Positions 7,629 to 15,932 of a DNA stretch of 64,000 bases are shown here, one piece after another. The stretch comes from UBA4733 sp036734945 (GTDB lineage Bacteria; Chloroflexota; UBA4733): contig DAIMXP010000007.1 in the NCBI GenBank assembly GCA_036734945.1, forward strand, positions 1 to 64,000. The letters run 5' to 3'. Within the stretch, counting starts at the first letter, position 1; every line of letters begins with the position of its first letter. The notes beneath the pieces are model-generated. The model saw only the letters and a list, made by a program, of their open reading frames with translations, made no database searches and was not told the origin of the DNA. The position numbers and the translations under genes were made by a program.

Positions 7629-8459
7629 CTACTCCGCATCTCGAATGACCGCGACATCCCGGCGCCAGCGGCGGCGGAAGGAGGGGCGGATGGTCGCTTC
7701 CGGCGACTGGCAGGTGAGGCCGCCGTCGACTGCCAGCACTGTGCCGGTCACGAAGGCGGCCTCGTCCGAGGCCAGGTACAGCGCGGCAAAGGCGACGTCC
7801 TCCGGCCGTCCCCAGCGGCCCACCAGATATGGATCACGGCTGCCCCGCGCCTCCGCTTCGTCCGCCAGCATGCGGGCTTCCGTTTGCGAGTTGATGATCA
7901 AGCCGGGACAAATGGCGTTGACGCGAATACCTTGCAGCCCGTAGTCGATGGCCAGGTTGCGCGTCAGCCCGATGACGCCGCTCTTGGCGGCGCTGTAGCT
8001 GGCGAAGCCGGGGTTGGAAACCAGGCCGTTGGCTGACGAGATGTTGACGATGGCGCCGCCGCCACCTTTCAGCATTTCCGGGATGCAGTGCTTCGCACCC
8101 AGATAGACCGATTTCAGCGTCACCGCGATGGACCGGTCCCACTCCGCCTCCTCCAGGTCAACCGCCGGCACGGCGCGGCTCCAGGCTGCGCCATTGACGA
8201 GCACGTCGAGGCGGCCAAAACGCTCCACGGTCTGCTCGACGACCGCTCGCCAGTCCTTACTGCTGGATGCATCGCCCTGCACGACCAGCGCCTCACCACC
8301 CGCGGCGCGGATGCCCTCTGCGGTCTCCTCCGCCGCTCGTGGCTGCACGTCCACCAGCGTGACCCGAGCGCCCTCCCGCGCGAACACTTGGGGAATCGCC
8401 CGGCCAATGCCCGGACCGGCGCCTGTGACCACTGCCACCTTGCCATGGAGTCGTGCCAT
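7629..8459 (-). CDS. SDR family NAD(P)-dependent oxidoreductase
   Basis: A 276-aa classical short-chain dehydrogenase. TGAGPGIG (residues 12-19) is the cofactor loop, NGAAWS replaces the usual NNAG, and the catalytic set is the Ser in NISSANG with Y-x3-K in YSAAKSG. The C-terminal ASDEAAFVTGTVLAVDGG is typical of the FabG-like group. The Asp at the end of strand 2 (LVDVQ) suggests preference for NAD. The start is supported by a strong aggagg eight bases before the ATG. It lies 55 nt upstream of the Gfo/Idh/MocA gene, so both are probably transcribed together and act in the same sugar or polyol oxidation route. Substrate unknown. Confidence 0.93.
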   Translation of the reverse strand: MARLHGKVAVVTGAGPGIGRAIPQVFAREGARVTLVDVQPRAAEETAEGIRAAGGEALVVQGDASSSKDWRAVVEQTVERFGRLDVLVNGAAWSRAVPAVDLEEAEWDRSIAVTLKSVYLGAKHCIPEMLKGGGGAIVNISSANGLVSNPGFASYSAAKSGVIGLTRNLAIDYGLQGIRVNAICPGLIINSQTEARMLADEAEARGSRDPYLVGRWGRPEDVAFAALYLASDEAAFVTGTVLAVDGGLTCQSPEATIRPSFRRRWRRDVAVIRDAE

Positions 8460-8598
8460 GTTGCCTCCTCTTTCGCCGGTACCGAAGCCGCGAGCAGCGC
8501 TCGTCAGTTGGTGACCGCCGGTAGCAATCTAGCACGAGAGGCCGGGGTGCATCGCAGAGTCGTTACCGTTGGCGAATGACCTCTGGTTCGTCGGCCCA

Positions 8599-8744
8599 CC
8601 CGACGATTTATCGTCGGGCTACGAATGCAAAGCCTCGTCAACGAGGCTGGCTCATACTTGGTGACATCTTGCACGACCGCGGACCTTGGCCCCCAGCCTG
8701 CTTCAGCAGGCTTCGTGATCGTAGCCCGCCCGTTTAGGGGCGGG
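8599..8744. repeat. Array of four short hairpins in the divergent intergenic region
   Basis: The 392-bp stretch from 8460 to 8851 has no gene. It contains four perfect hairpins: 8599-8618 (8-bp stem, loop ttta), 8631-8648 (7-bp, loop tcaa), 8695-8712 (about 8-bp) and 8725-8744 (7-bp, C/G-rich). Stems and the words gtagcccgcc and gcttcagcaggctt resemble those in the element at 10821-10922. The array looks like a REP-type element rather than a terminator, since both flanking genes are transcribed away from it. Promoters for both must lie here too, but I cannot place them. Confidence 0.7.
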
Positions 8745-8851
8745 TGGGTTGGCAGTTGAGGGTCTTTTCCCGGTTGGTGCTATACTCCCGCCGATCTGGC
8801 GAGGCGCTTCGTTCGCCCTGCCCGCGCATCTCACATCAAGGAGACCCTCAT

Positions 8852-9955
8852 ATGGCGACGGTGAAGACCGGCATCATCGGCTGTGGCGGCATCGCGCGGC
8901 GTCACGCCGCCGCTTATGCCACTCTGCCACAGGCACAGCTCGTTGCCGTCTGCGACGCACTGCCCGAACGGGCGCAGCAGTTCGCCGAGCTGTACGGGGC
9001 GACGGCATATAGCGACCCGGCGACGATGCTGCGGGAGTCCGGCGTGCAGGCGGTCTCGATCTGCACGCCGCATCTGTTGCACCCGCCGCTGCTGGTACTG
9101 GCGGCCGAGCACGGCGTCCACGCCATCACCGAGAAACCGATGGGCATCACCTTGGACGAGTGCGACCGCGCCATTGCCGCCGCCCGGAAGGCGGGAACCA
9201 AACAGGCGGTCATATTCCAGAGGCGCTTCTGGCCGGCTTCGCTGCGCCTGCGCGCTGCTATTGACGCCGGCAAGCTGGGTACGCCGGTGCTCGGCAGTTG
9301 CACCGTGCGCTTCTCGCGGCCGCCGGAGTACTACGCGCGTGACGCCTGGCGGGGCATGTGGGCCAGCGAAGGGGGCGGCGTGCTGGTGAACCAGGCGGTG
9401 CACGCCATCGACATGTTCCAGTGGTACATGGGGCCGATCGCCAGCCTGAGCGGCCGCTGGAGTAACCTGACGCACCCATATATCGAAGTGGAAGATACGG
9501 CGGTCGCCGCAATCAAGTTCCAGAACGGCGCGCTGGGGACCATCGAGACCAGCGTCTCGCCGGATAAGACACACTACAGCTTCGCCCGGATTGTGATTTA
9601 CGGCAGCAACGGCGGTTGGGCCTCCGTCACGGAGCAGCCGGAAGGGCGCGTCGGCCTCAACGATGTCTGGGAGATTCCGGGCGAGACGCAGGAGGGCCGG
9701 GAGCGCTATCAGGAAGAGAATGCGCGCGACGAGTTCATGTTCGAGTCGGCCTCCGGCGGTCGCCCGGTGACCTCCTACCACCAGTTGCAATTGGAGGACT
9801 TCCTGGACGCCATCGTGCAGGATCGCCAGCCCCTTGTGACTGGCGAGGAGGGGCGCAAGTCCGTGGAGATCATCCAGGCCATCTATCGCTCCGGCCAGGC
9901 CGGGCAGGACTTGCCGTTCCCGCTGGCGGATCGTACTTCGGCGATTGCTCTCTGA
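8852..9955 (+). CDS. Gfo/Idh/MocA family oxidoreductase
   Basis: A 367-aa sugar dehydrogenase-like protein starting at the ATG at 8852, nine bases after aaggag. The N-terminus has a canonical nucleotide-binding loop (TGIIGCGGIARRH), then the EKP motif (TEKPMG) whose Lys is usually catalytic. A C-terminal alpha/beta domain follows, with GGGVLVNQAVHAIDMFQWYMG; the His in this helix is the usual second catalytic residue. Its stop codon is followed after 16 nt by the isomerase/epimerase gene, so both form an operon. Likely role: oxidation at a secondary hydroxyl of a sugar or inositol, with the isomerase acting on the product. Exact substrate cannot be told. Confidence 0.92.
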   Translation: MATVKTGIIGCGGIARRHAAAYATLPQAQLVAVCDALPERAQQFAELYGATAYSDPATMLRESGVQAVSICTPHLLHPPLLVLAAEHGVHAITEKPMGITLDECDRAIAAARKAGTKQAVIFQRRFWPASLRLRAAIDAGKLGTPVLGSCTVRFSRPPEYYARDAWRGMWASEGGGVLVNQAVHAIDMFQWYMGPIASLSGRWSNLTHPYIEVEDTAVAAIKFQNGALGTIETSVSPDKTHYSFARIVIYGSNGGWASVTEQPEGRVGLNDVWEIPGETQEGRERYQEENARDEFMFESASGGRPVTSYHQLQLEDFLDAIVQDRQPLVTGEEGRKSVEIIQAIYRSGQAGQDLPFPLADRTSAIAL

Positions 9956-9971
9956 TGACTGTAGGTCGGTG

Positions 9972-10805
9972 ATGCGTTTCAGCGCCGTCACCTCCTGCCT
10001 GACGGAGCGCGGGGCGGAAGGAGCGGTGGATACTATTGCCGCGCTCGGCTACGATGGCGTCGAGTTTCTGGTCAGCGGCACGCTCCTGCCCCAGGATGCG
10101 TCGCCGGACCGGCGTCGCGACCTGCGCCGGCGCTGCGCGGACCTCAACCTGGCCGTGGCAGGCTTGAACGGCAGCCTGCCGGCGACGGGTCATCGCATCC
10201 TGGCGGATGACCCGGCTGAGCGACAGGTCGGTCGCGATCAGCTCTTGCGGGTGATCGATCTCTGTGCCGACATTGGCGGCCAGACTGTCACGGTCGGCTC
10301 CCCCGGAGCCCGCAACTTCCCCGCCGGCATGCTGCCGGACACCTGGTATCCGCGCGCGCTGGAAGCATTCCGCCAGTGGGGCGAGTACTCTGCCACGCTG
10401 GGTGTGTCGGTAACTGTGGAGATCATCAATCGCTTCGAGTGCAACTGGGGCCGTACCATTCAGGAAGGCCTGGAGTTCCTGGCGGCGGCAAGCGATGGGA
10501 ACCTCGGCTTGACCATCGACACGTTCCACCTGAGCATCGAGGAAGGGCCGTTCGCGGCGGCGTTGGCCGGCGGCGGTACTCGCATCCGGCATGTCCACGT
10601 CGCGGATAGCAATCGCCAGGCGCCCGGCCAGGGCAACCTCGACTTTCCAGCCTTCCTGCAAGCTTTGACGGCGACGGGATACGACGGCTTCGTGTCCGTG
10701 GAACTGTTTCCGTTGTGGTATGGCATCGCCCTGGCGCAGCCCGGCGAGGAGGCGCTTCGCCGCGGATTAAGCCACCTGCGGGCGGCGCTCAGGCGGGAAG
10801 CCTAA
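9972..10805 (+). CDS. Sugar phosphate isomerase/epimerase (xylose isomerase-like TIM barrel)
   Basis: A 277-aa AP-endonuclease-2-fold protein. The metal-binding residues expected for this family are visible along the barrel: Glu in VTVEIINRFECN, Asp and His in TIDTFHLSIEE, His in IRHVHVADSNR and Glu in FVSVELFPLWYG. It would interconvert a keto-sugar or keto-inositol, as IolE/IolI- or tagatose epimerase-like enzymes do. I chose the ATG at 9972 over an in-frame TTG at 9945, which would overlap the upstream gene. It is coupled to the Gfo/Idh/MocA gene at 8852, a common pair in inositol and rare-sugar catabolism. The precise substrate is unknown. Confidence 0.88.
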   Translation: MRFSAVTSCLTERGAEGAVDTIAALGYDGVEFLVSGTLLPQDASPDRRRDLRRRCADLNLAVAGLNGSLPATGHRILADDPAERQVGRDQLLRVIDLCADIGGQTVTVGSPGARNFPAGMLPDTWYPRALEAFRQWGEYSATLGVSVTVEIINRFECNWGRTIQEGLEFLAAASDGNLGLTIDTFHLSIEEGPFAAALAGGGTRIRHVHVADSNRQAPGQGNLDFPAFLQALTATGYDGFVSVELFPLWYGIALAQPGEEALRRGLSHLRAALRREA

Positions 10806-10820
10806 CTGGTCCGCCCGCCT

Positions 10821-10922
10821 GGCGACTGAAGTCGCGGCTACACGACGCCAAGTCCGCCTTCGCGGACTCGTTCTCAGCCCGCGAAGGCGGGCTTCGCGGC
10901 CTTAGGCGCGACTTCAGTCGCC
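10821..10922. repeat. Cruciform-like repeat: 16-bp outer inverted repeat enclosing two hairpins
   Basis: Arms 10821-10836 and 10907-10922 are perfect reverse complements (ggcgactgaagtcgcg). Between them lie two perfect 7-bp hairpins at 10851-10868 (loop cttc) and 10876-10893 (loop gaag). The element sits between convergent genes ending at 10805 and 10954, so it may double as a bidirectional terminator. Its design resembles dispersed REP/MITE-like repeats of Chloroflexota. Confidence 0.8.
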
Positions 10923-10953
10923 GGCCCTCGACACACCGACTGCGCCGCCTTTC

Positions 10954-12069
10954 CTAATGGGCAACCGCCCCATCCGCCCCAAAGTTCCCGCTGATTGTGT
11001 GTGGTCGGTAGGGAAACTGCTTCAGCTTGTCCTCGCGGATCTCGACGCCGATGCCGGGGCGATCAGGCACGATCACGTAGCCACCGTCCCGCTGCAACGG
11101 CTCCTCCAGGATCTCGTTCAGGGCGTCCGCCGCCGGGTAACTCTCTTGGAGCACGTAGTTGGGCAGCGAGGCGTCCAGTTGGAGGAAGGCCGCCATGTTC
11201 ACGGGACTGCCCATGAGGTGAGGGAAGACGCCGACGAAGGCGGCCTCCGCCAGCGCGGCGATCTTCTTGCCCTGGGTAAAGCCACCGGCCAGCGAGAGGT
11301 CCGGCCGGATCATACTGACCGTGCGGGTGGTCAGCAGTTCGGCAAATTGGTAAAGCGTGTGGAAGCGCTCGCCGGTGGCGATGGGAATCTGGATATGTTG
11401 CGCCACGTAGCGCAAGGCTTCCAGGCTCTCCGGCGCTAACGGGTCCTCGTAGTAGAGGATGCGGTAGGCCGCCAGCTCCCCGGCCAGCAGGATGGCCTCG
11501 GTCGGCCTCAGGTTGCGGTGGATCTCCAGTCCCAGATCGACCGCGTCACCGACGGCCTCACGGATGGCTCGCACGATCGCCACAGCATCGCCGATAACCT
11601 TGCTGGCGGGCTGCCGCTCCCACTGCGGGAAAAAGGGTGTCGTGCGCAGCGATGTATAGCCTTGCTCGACGCTCTGCCTGGCGCTGTCGGCGCACTGCTC
11701 CAGCGTGTCGCCGGTCACGTTGGCGAAGACGCGGACCTTGTCGCGCACCTTACCACCCAGCAATTGGTAGACTGGTTTACCCACCGACTTTCCGAGGATG
11801 TCCCACAGCGCAACGTCAATCGCGCTGAGGGCGGCGCTGAGCACCGCGCCACTGAAGTGCGTGTCGCGCGACACCACCTGATAATGGTGTTCGATGCGTG
11901 AGGGGTCCTGGCCGACAAAGTACTCGCTGAGCTCGTTGATCGCCGTGTAGACCATTCGGTGGTGCGCCCACAACCCCGCCTCCCCGGTACCGACGATACC
12001 CTCGTCGGTGTATACTCGAACGAGCAAGCACCGGTCCACCAGGAATGGCGTAATTTTCTCGATCTTCAT
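10954..12069 (-). CDS. Enolase-superfamily sugar-acid dehydratase (mandelate racemase/muconate lactonizing type)
   Basis: A 371-aa MR/MLE protein starting at the ATG at 12069 (MKIEKITPFLVDR). The capping domain is followed by a barrel with metal-ligand candidates Glu in LGLEIH, Glu in YYEDP and Glu in TGERF. A His in EIH recalls the D-x-H motif of galactonate/mannonate-type dehydratases, and a second catalytic-type His is in FPHLMGSP. The Lys-x-Lys motif of the muconate group is absent (GYTSLRTTPF). This favours an acid-sugar dehydratase that removes water from an aldonic acid to give a 2-keto-3-deoxy acid. It is divergent from the dehydrogenase gene at 12294 and probably takes the aldonate made by the neighbouring oxidoreductases. 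Specificity is inferred. Confidence 0.88.
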   Translation of the reverse strand: MKIEKITPFLVDRCLLVRVYTDEGIVGTGEAGLWAHHRMVYTAINELSEYFVGQDPSRIEHHYQVVSRDTHFSGAVLSAALSAIDVALWDILGKSVGKPVYQLLGGKVRDKVRVFANVTGDTLEQCADSARQSVEQGYTSLRTTPFFPQWERQPASKVIGDAVAIVRAIREAVGDAVDLGLEIHRNLRPTEAILLAGELAAYRILYYEDPLAPESLEALRYVAQHIQIPIATGERFHTLYQFAELLTTRTVSMIRPDLSLAGGFTQGKKIAALAEAAFVGVFPHLMGSPVNMAAFLQLDASLPNYVLQESYPAADALNEILEEPLQRDGGYVIVPDRPGIGVEIREDKLKQFPYRPHTISGNFGADGAVAH

Positions 12070-12096
12070 GTAGTTCTTCTCACTGCCACCGTGCGA

Positions 12097-12115
12097 TGTA
12101 CCGTGCGCGGGTACA
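12097..12115. promoter_or_regulatory. Candidate operator TGTACC-N7-GGTACA in a divergent promoter region
   Basis: A perfect 6-bp inverted repeat with a 7-nt spacer lies 28 bp upstream of the dehydratase start (12069) and 179 bp upstream of the dehydrogenase start (12294). The position suits a repressor controlling the minus-strand gene or both. No regulator binding is proven; the LacI gene in this window is broken. Confidence 0.4.
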
Positions 12116-12171
12116 GCATGATGATAGCCGACAGCTACGGCTAGCGACCACTTCGATGCGCCGCGATATTC

Positions 12172-12198
12172 AGGGCCGCGACTGCGGTCTGCGGCCCT
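12172..12198. repeat. Second copy of palindrome agggccgc-N11-gcggccct
   Basis: Same arms, loop length and trailing gtccc as the copy at 3080-3106; the loop gactgcggtct also matches stems in the element at 60331-60528. It lies between divergently transcribed genes, so it is not a terminator here. Confidence 0.65.
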
Positions 12199-12293
12199 GT
12201 CCCCTTTCGCAGTCACTTCCTTCTTGCAACGTCGTCCCTCTGCTACTATTCCCAATCGGAGTTGCAGTTGCAAGCACAGAAAGATAGCAAATT

Positions 12294-13352
12294 ATGCCGG
12301 CACGACAATTGGGCGTGGGGGTCATCGGCTGCGGCGGGATAGCCAACGGCGCCCACCTGCCGAACTACAAACGGAACCCCCGAGTGCAGGTCGTGGCTGT
12401 CGCCGATGTCGACCGCGAGCGAGCGCGGGCCACTGCTGAACGGTGGAAGGTCGACGCCTACTACGAGGACTACCGTGAACTGCTGGCACGGGATGATGTG
12501 GAGGCCGTGAGCATCACGACGCCTGTCTTCGCCCACGCGGAGCCGGCGCTTGCCGCGATGCGCGCCGGAAAACACGTCCTCTGCGAAAAGCCGATTGCCC
12601 GGACGCTGGCGGAAGCCGACGCCATGGTGGAAGCGTCCAGGCAAGCCGGCGTTTTGTTTACCATGGGCTATCAATCGCGCTTCAGCCGCCTCTGGGAAAC
12701 GTCCAAGCGCATCCTTGATGAAGGCGCCATCGGCCAGATGATGGCCATGAACGTGGTATCCACCGGTCGGGCAGCCCTACCCCAGCCCTGGTTCCTCGAC
12801 AAGGATCTCGCCGGGGGCGGCGTGCTGATGGACTGGGGCATCTACACCGCCTACATGTTCAACTGGCTGGCGGGCCCGGTCAGCGCCGTGCAGGCGGTGA
12901 CGCGCGCTTTTCGCCATGAGTACACTGCCGCCGGCAAGATGATCCACGACGTCAAGGTAGAGGACACCGGCGTTGCCACCCTGGAATTTGCCAGTGGCGC
13001 GGTGGGCGTGTGGTACAGCACCTGGGCCGGCCTCGCCGGCCACGGCTACACATCTATCGACGGGACCGAGGGCTCGTTCGTCATGCGATCGGCGGACGAA
13101 GGCGGATCATTGGTCTTCACTTCCAAATCGAGCGATCCCGACTACCTGCAAGGCTGGCGCAAGCTCCCCTTCCGTGAGCTACCGCTGGCCGACCAGCACT
13201 ATCGGAAGCTCGATCATCTGGTCGCCGCAGTGCTCGACGGTACGCCGCTGGTGATGACCGGAGCTGACGGCAGGGATGCGCTGGAGCTCATTCAGGCCAT
13301 GTACCTTTCCGCCGAAACGGGGCAGCGGGTCCGGCTACCGTTGCCGCGGTAA
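12294..13352 (+). CDS. Gfo/Idh/MocA family oxidoreductase
   Basis: A 352-aa member of the family with the canonical loop VGVIGCGGIANGAHL, the motif CEKPIA (Lys catalytic in the family) and the second-domain segment GGGVLMDWGIYTAYMFNWLAG. The helix has Asp and Tyr where many members have Asp-x-x-x-His, so the second catalytic residue is not the classical one. It starts at an ATG with only a weak upstream purine stretch. Together with the gene at 13436, 83 nt downstream, it forms an operon divergent from the dehydratase. Likely a dehydrogenase acting on a sugar or sugar acid; substrate unknown. Confidence 0.9.
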   Translation: MPARQLGVGVIGCGGIANGAHLPNYKRNPRVQVVAVADVDRERARATAERWKVDAYYEDYRELLARDDVEAVSITTPVFAHAEPALAAMRAGKHVLCEKPIARTLAEADAMVEASRQAGVLFTMGYQSRFSRLWETSKRILDEGAIGQMMAMNVVSTGRAALPQPWFLDKDLAGGGVLMDWGIYTAYMFNWLAGPVSAVQAVTRAFRHEYTAAGKMIHDVKVEDTGVATLEFASGAVGVWYSTWAGLAGHGYTSIDGTEGSFVMRSADEGGSLVFTSKSSDPDYLQGWRKLPFRELPLADQHYRKLDHLVAAVLDGTPLVMTGADGRDALELIQAMYLSAETGQRVRLPLPR

Positions 13353-13435
13353 CTTCCCAGTGGTAGGCGCAGGGGTTCGTATCGGGCGGCCCCGGCCTTT
13401 GGAACTCAAGCGTTGGATAAAGAGGAGAGCACAGC

Positions 13436-14488
13436 GTGCAGCAGCGTATTCGTCTTGGCTTCGTCAGTGCCGCCCACATGCATCTGGGTGGCCTGTTACG
13501 TGCCGCGTTGGAGTGCCCGGAGATCGAGGTTGTCGGTCTCTCCGAAGCGGACGCCGAACTGCGGGGCCACCACGCCCAGCAGTTTTCTGGGCTGGCGACC
13601 TATGCCACAGCGGACGAACTCTATGATGCTGGACACCCTGAGGCCATCGTCACCTGCGCGGATAATCGTGCAGCGGTCGACGTCGTCGCTGATGCCGCGC
13701 GGCGCGGCGTCCACGTCATGAAAGAGAAGCCGATGGCCGCCACGTTGGAACTGGCCGAGCGGATGTGTACCACGGCAGCCCGCGCCGGCACTCGCCTCAT
13801 GATCAACTGGCCTACCAACTGGCAACCGGCGATTCACCACGCCAAACGGTGCGTGGACGAGGGGCGAATTGGTAAGGTTTGGCAGGTACACAACCGGGCC
13901 GGCCACGGCGGACCGCCGGAGGGCTATGCCCAAGGTGGCCCCGTGGGTCGGGTGGGCTGGGGCTGGCTGATCGAGCGGGATATGAACGGCGGCGGCGCAC
14001 TTGTCGACTTCTGCAGTTACGGGGCGGCCATCAGTCGTTGGATCATGGGGCAGCCGAGCCGCGTCTCCGGCATCGGCGGACGCTACTCCAAGCAGTTCTT
14101 TACCGTCGAGGACAACGCCATCCTGGTTTTGCGCTATCAGCAGGGTCACTCGGTTTGCGAAGGCACCTGGACACAACCTGCCACGCCCGTGCGCGTGCCG
14201 TTGATGATCTACGGCAGCGAAGGCGCCATCGCGGTCACCGGCCCGGCGGAACTCTCGATTGCCCGGCAGGACAAACCCCGAGAGCCCGAGGTCGTCACTG
14301 CTCCGGCGCTGCCGGATCACTTTCGCTCCGGTCCGGCCTATTTCGCGCACCAACTGATCACCGGTGAGCCTTTCGCGGACCTGGTGAGCGTCCAGGTGTC
14401 TCGCGATGCCCAGGAGATACTGGAAGCGGGTCGAATGTCTATGGCCTCCGGCTGCGAGGTGGCGCTGCCACTGAGTTCGTTCCTGTAA
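13436..14488 (+). CDS. Gfo/Idh/MocA family oxidoreductase (AHMH-loop variant)
   Basis: A 350-aa protein starting with GTG at 13436 behind agaggagag. The usual glycine-rich loop is replaced by LGFVSAAHMHLGG, like VGVIGFAHMH in the gene at 6458. The EKP motif (KEKPMA), the NWPTNWQP segment also matched by NWPTTWSP in the 6458 gene, and GGGALVDFCSYGAAIS are all shared between the two. So they belong to one subfamily, distinct from the genes at 8852 and 12294. Having two paralogues per cluster suggests two chemically similar steps, or oxidation followed by re-reduction. Role inferred only from family and neighbourhood. Confidence 0.9.
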   Translation: MQQRIRLGFVSAAHMHLGGLLRAALECPEIEVVGLSEADAELRGHHAQQFSGLATYATADELYDAGHPEAIVTCADNRAAVDVVADAARRGVHVMKEKPMAATLELAERMCTTAARAGTRLMINWPTNWQPAIHHAKRCVDEGRIGKVWQVHNRAGHGGPPEGYAQGGPVGRVGWGWLIERDMNGGGALVDFCSYGAAISRWIMGQPSRVSGIGGRYSKQFFTVEDNAILVLRYQQGHSVCEGTWTQPATPVRVPLMIYGSEGAIAVTGPAELSIARQDKPREPEVVTAPALPDHFRSGPAYFAHQLITGEPFADLVSVQVSRDAQEILEAGRMSMASGCEVALPLSSFL

Positions 14489-14667
14489 CGACGGGCCAGC
14501 GGCGTCCAGGGCAGTATCGTATCATTGCCAGCAGGCCAGGCGCGGCGCCGCAGGGTCCGTATACTACGCCACGCACGAGCTCCCGACGTTCCGGCTGCGC
14601 CAAAGGGAGCGTTCGCCGGCACATATCTTGCATACCCGGCAACCGGTTCCGGTAGCTTGCCGGAGAC

Positions 14668-14674
14668 GAGGAGG
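14668..14674 (+). promoter_or_regulatory. Ribosome binding site pointing to a CTG start
   Basis: A gaggagg sequence lies six bases before the CTG at 14681. No ATG or GTG with such a site precedes the PRC domain, so it is the main argument for the non-canonical start of the next gene. Confidence 0.45.
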
Positions 14675-14680
14675 ACTTCG

Positions 14681-15916
14681 CTGTTCATCTCCCAACTCGT
14701 CGGACGGCCGGTCAGCGGCGCCGCCGGTGAACGACTCGGGTCCCTGCGGGATGTCGTGGTTGGCCTGGAGGAGGCCGGGCACCCGCTCGTGCGCGGCCTC
14801 GTGGTCCGGGCCGAGAAGCGTGACCGGTTCGTGTCCATGCGGGATGTCGAGTCGCTGGACGCGAACAGCGCCCAGTTGCGACTGACGGCGCTGCCCGAAG
14901 GGGAGTTTGAGCGCCGTGCGGGAGAGGTGCTGCTGGAGCACGACATTCTGGACCGGCAACTGGTTGACCTCAACGGCGTACGCGTCGTGCGGGTCAATGA
15001 CGCCGAGCTCAAGTCGGTCGATGGCGACTGGCGCCTGACGGGCATTGATATCAGTGCCAAGGGTATGCTCCGCCGCTTGGGACCGCGACGGTTCGTCGGC
15101 GGCCTCGGGGCGGAGATCGTCGACTGGGCGGTCGTCGAACCGCTTGCCACGCAAGTACCGGAAGTGCTCCTGAACATCCCGCACGACCAGTTGGCCAAAC
15201 TGCATCCTTCGGACATCGCCCGCATCGTTGATTCCCTCGCCTATCCACAAGGGGCGGAACTGATGAAGTCCCTGGACACGGCGACGGCCGCCGACACAAT
15301 GGAAGAGATCGAAGCCCATCATCAGCTCGACATTTTGGAGGCGCTGCCGGCGGAACGTGCTGCCGACATCCTTGGCGAGATGGCGCCGGACGCCGCGGCG
15401 GACCTGCTGGACGACATGCCGAGGGCGCAGGCGGACGACCTGATCGCCCGCATGGATGCTGACGAATCGGCCGATGTCAAACTGCTCCTGAGCTATTCGG
15501 AGCACTCCGCCGGCGGCATCATGACGACGGACTTCGTGATCGCGCTGGAACATGAAACCACCCGCCAGGCGATCGAATACATCCGGGGTCAACTCGACAA
15601 ACCGGACCTCGTCTACTACGTTTACGTGGTGGACGACCCGGATAATCAGCGCCTCGCCGGCGTGGTCTCCTTACGGGACCTGCTCCTGGCCGAGCCCGAT
15701 CAGGCGCTCCGGGCCTACATGCGGCGTGCCCTGCGAACCGTGCAGCCCGAGACCTCAGCGACGGAGGTGGCGCGCATCATGACGGAGTACAACCTCCTGG
15801 CCCTGCCCGTAACGGACGCCAACGGACGAATGCTGGGGCTCGTCACTGCCGACGACGCCCTCGAAATCTTGCTGCCGGAATCCTTGAAGCGGCATGTGCC
15901 GCGCCTCTTTAGTTGA
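14681..15916 (+). CDS. PRC-barrel / MgtE_N / tandem CBS domain protein (cytoplasmic Mg2+-sensor type)
   Basis: About 411 aa. The order is a PRC-barrel-like start (LVGRPVSGAAGERLG), a middle region with a second PRC-like part, an MgtE N-terminal superhelix (HPSDIARIVDSLAY, ALPAERAADILGEMAPDAAADLLDDM) and two CBS domains (SAGGIMTTDFVIAL onward, ending LGLVTADDALEIL). This is the regulatory half of an MgtE magnesium channel without its membrane part. The start is unclear: domain homology begins at 14681, where a CTG follows a perfect gaggagg; an in-frame TTG at 14657 is the alternative. The NRAMP gene follows after 16 nt. In MgtE the N and CBS domains sense Mg2+, so this protein probably gates or regulates the NRAMP partner. 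Confidence 0.85.
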   Translation: MFISQLVGRPVSGAAGERLGSLRDVVVGLEEAGHPLVRGLVVRAEKRDRFVSMRDVESLDANSAQLRLTALPEGEFERRAGEVLLEHDILDRQLVDLNGVRVVRVNDAELKSVDGDWRLTGIDISAKGMLRRLGPRRFVGGLGAEIVDWAVVEPLATQVPEVLLNIPHDQLAKLHPSDIARIVDSLAYPQGAELMKSLDTATAADTMEEIEAHHQLDILEALPAERAADILGEMAPDAAADLLDDMPRAQADDLIARMDADESADVKLLLSYSEHSAGGIMTTDFVIALEHETTRQAIEYIRGQLDKPDLVYYVYVVDDPDNQRLAGVVSLRDLLLAEPDQALRAYMRRALRTVQPETSATEVARIMTEYNLLALPVTDANGRMLGLVTADDALEILLPESLKRHVPRLFS

Positions 15917-15932
15917 CGGAAGGGCGGCAAGG

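Noticed and set aside
8831..9991. Minus-strand open frame of 386 codons
   Set aside because: Shadow of the oxidoreductase gene at 8852; no recognisable protein features.
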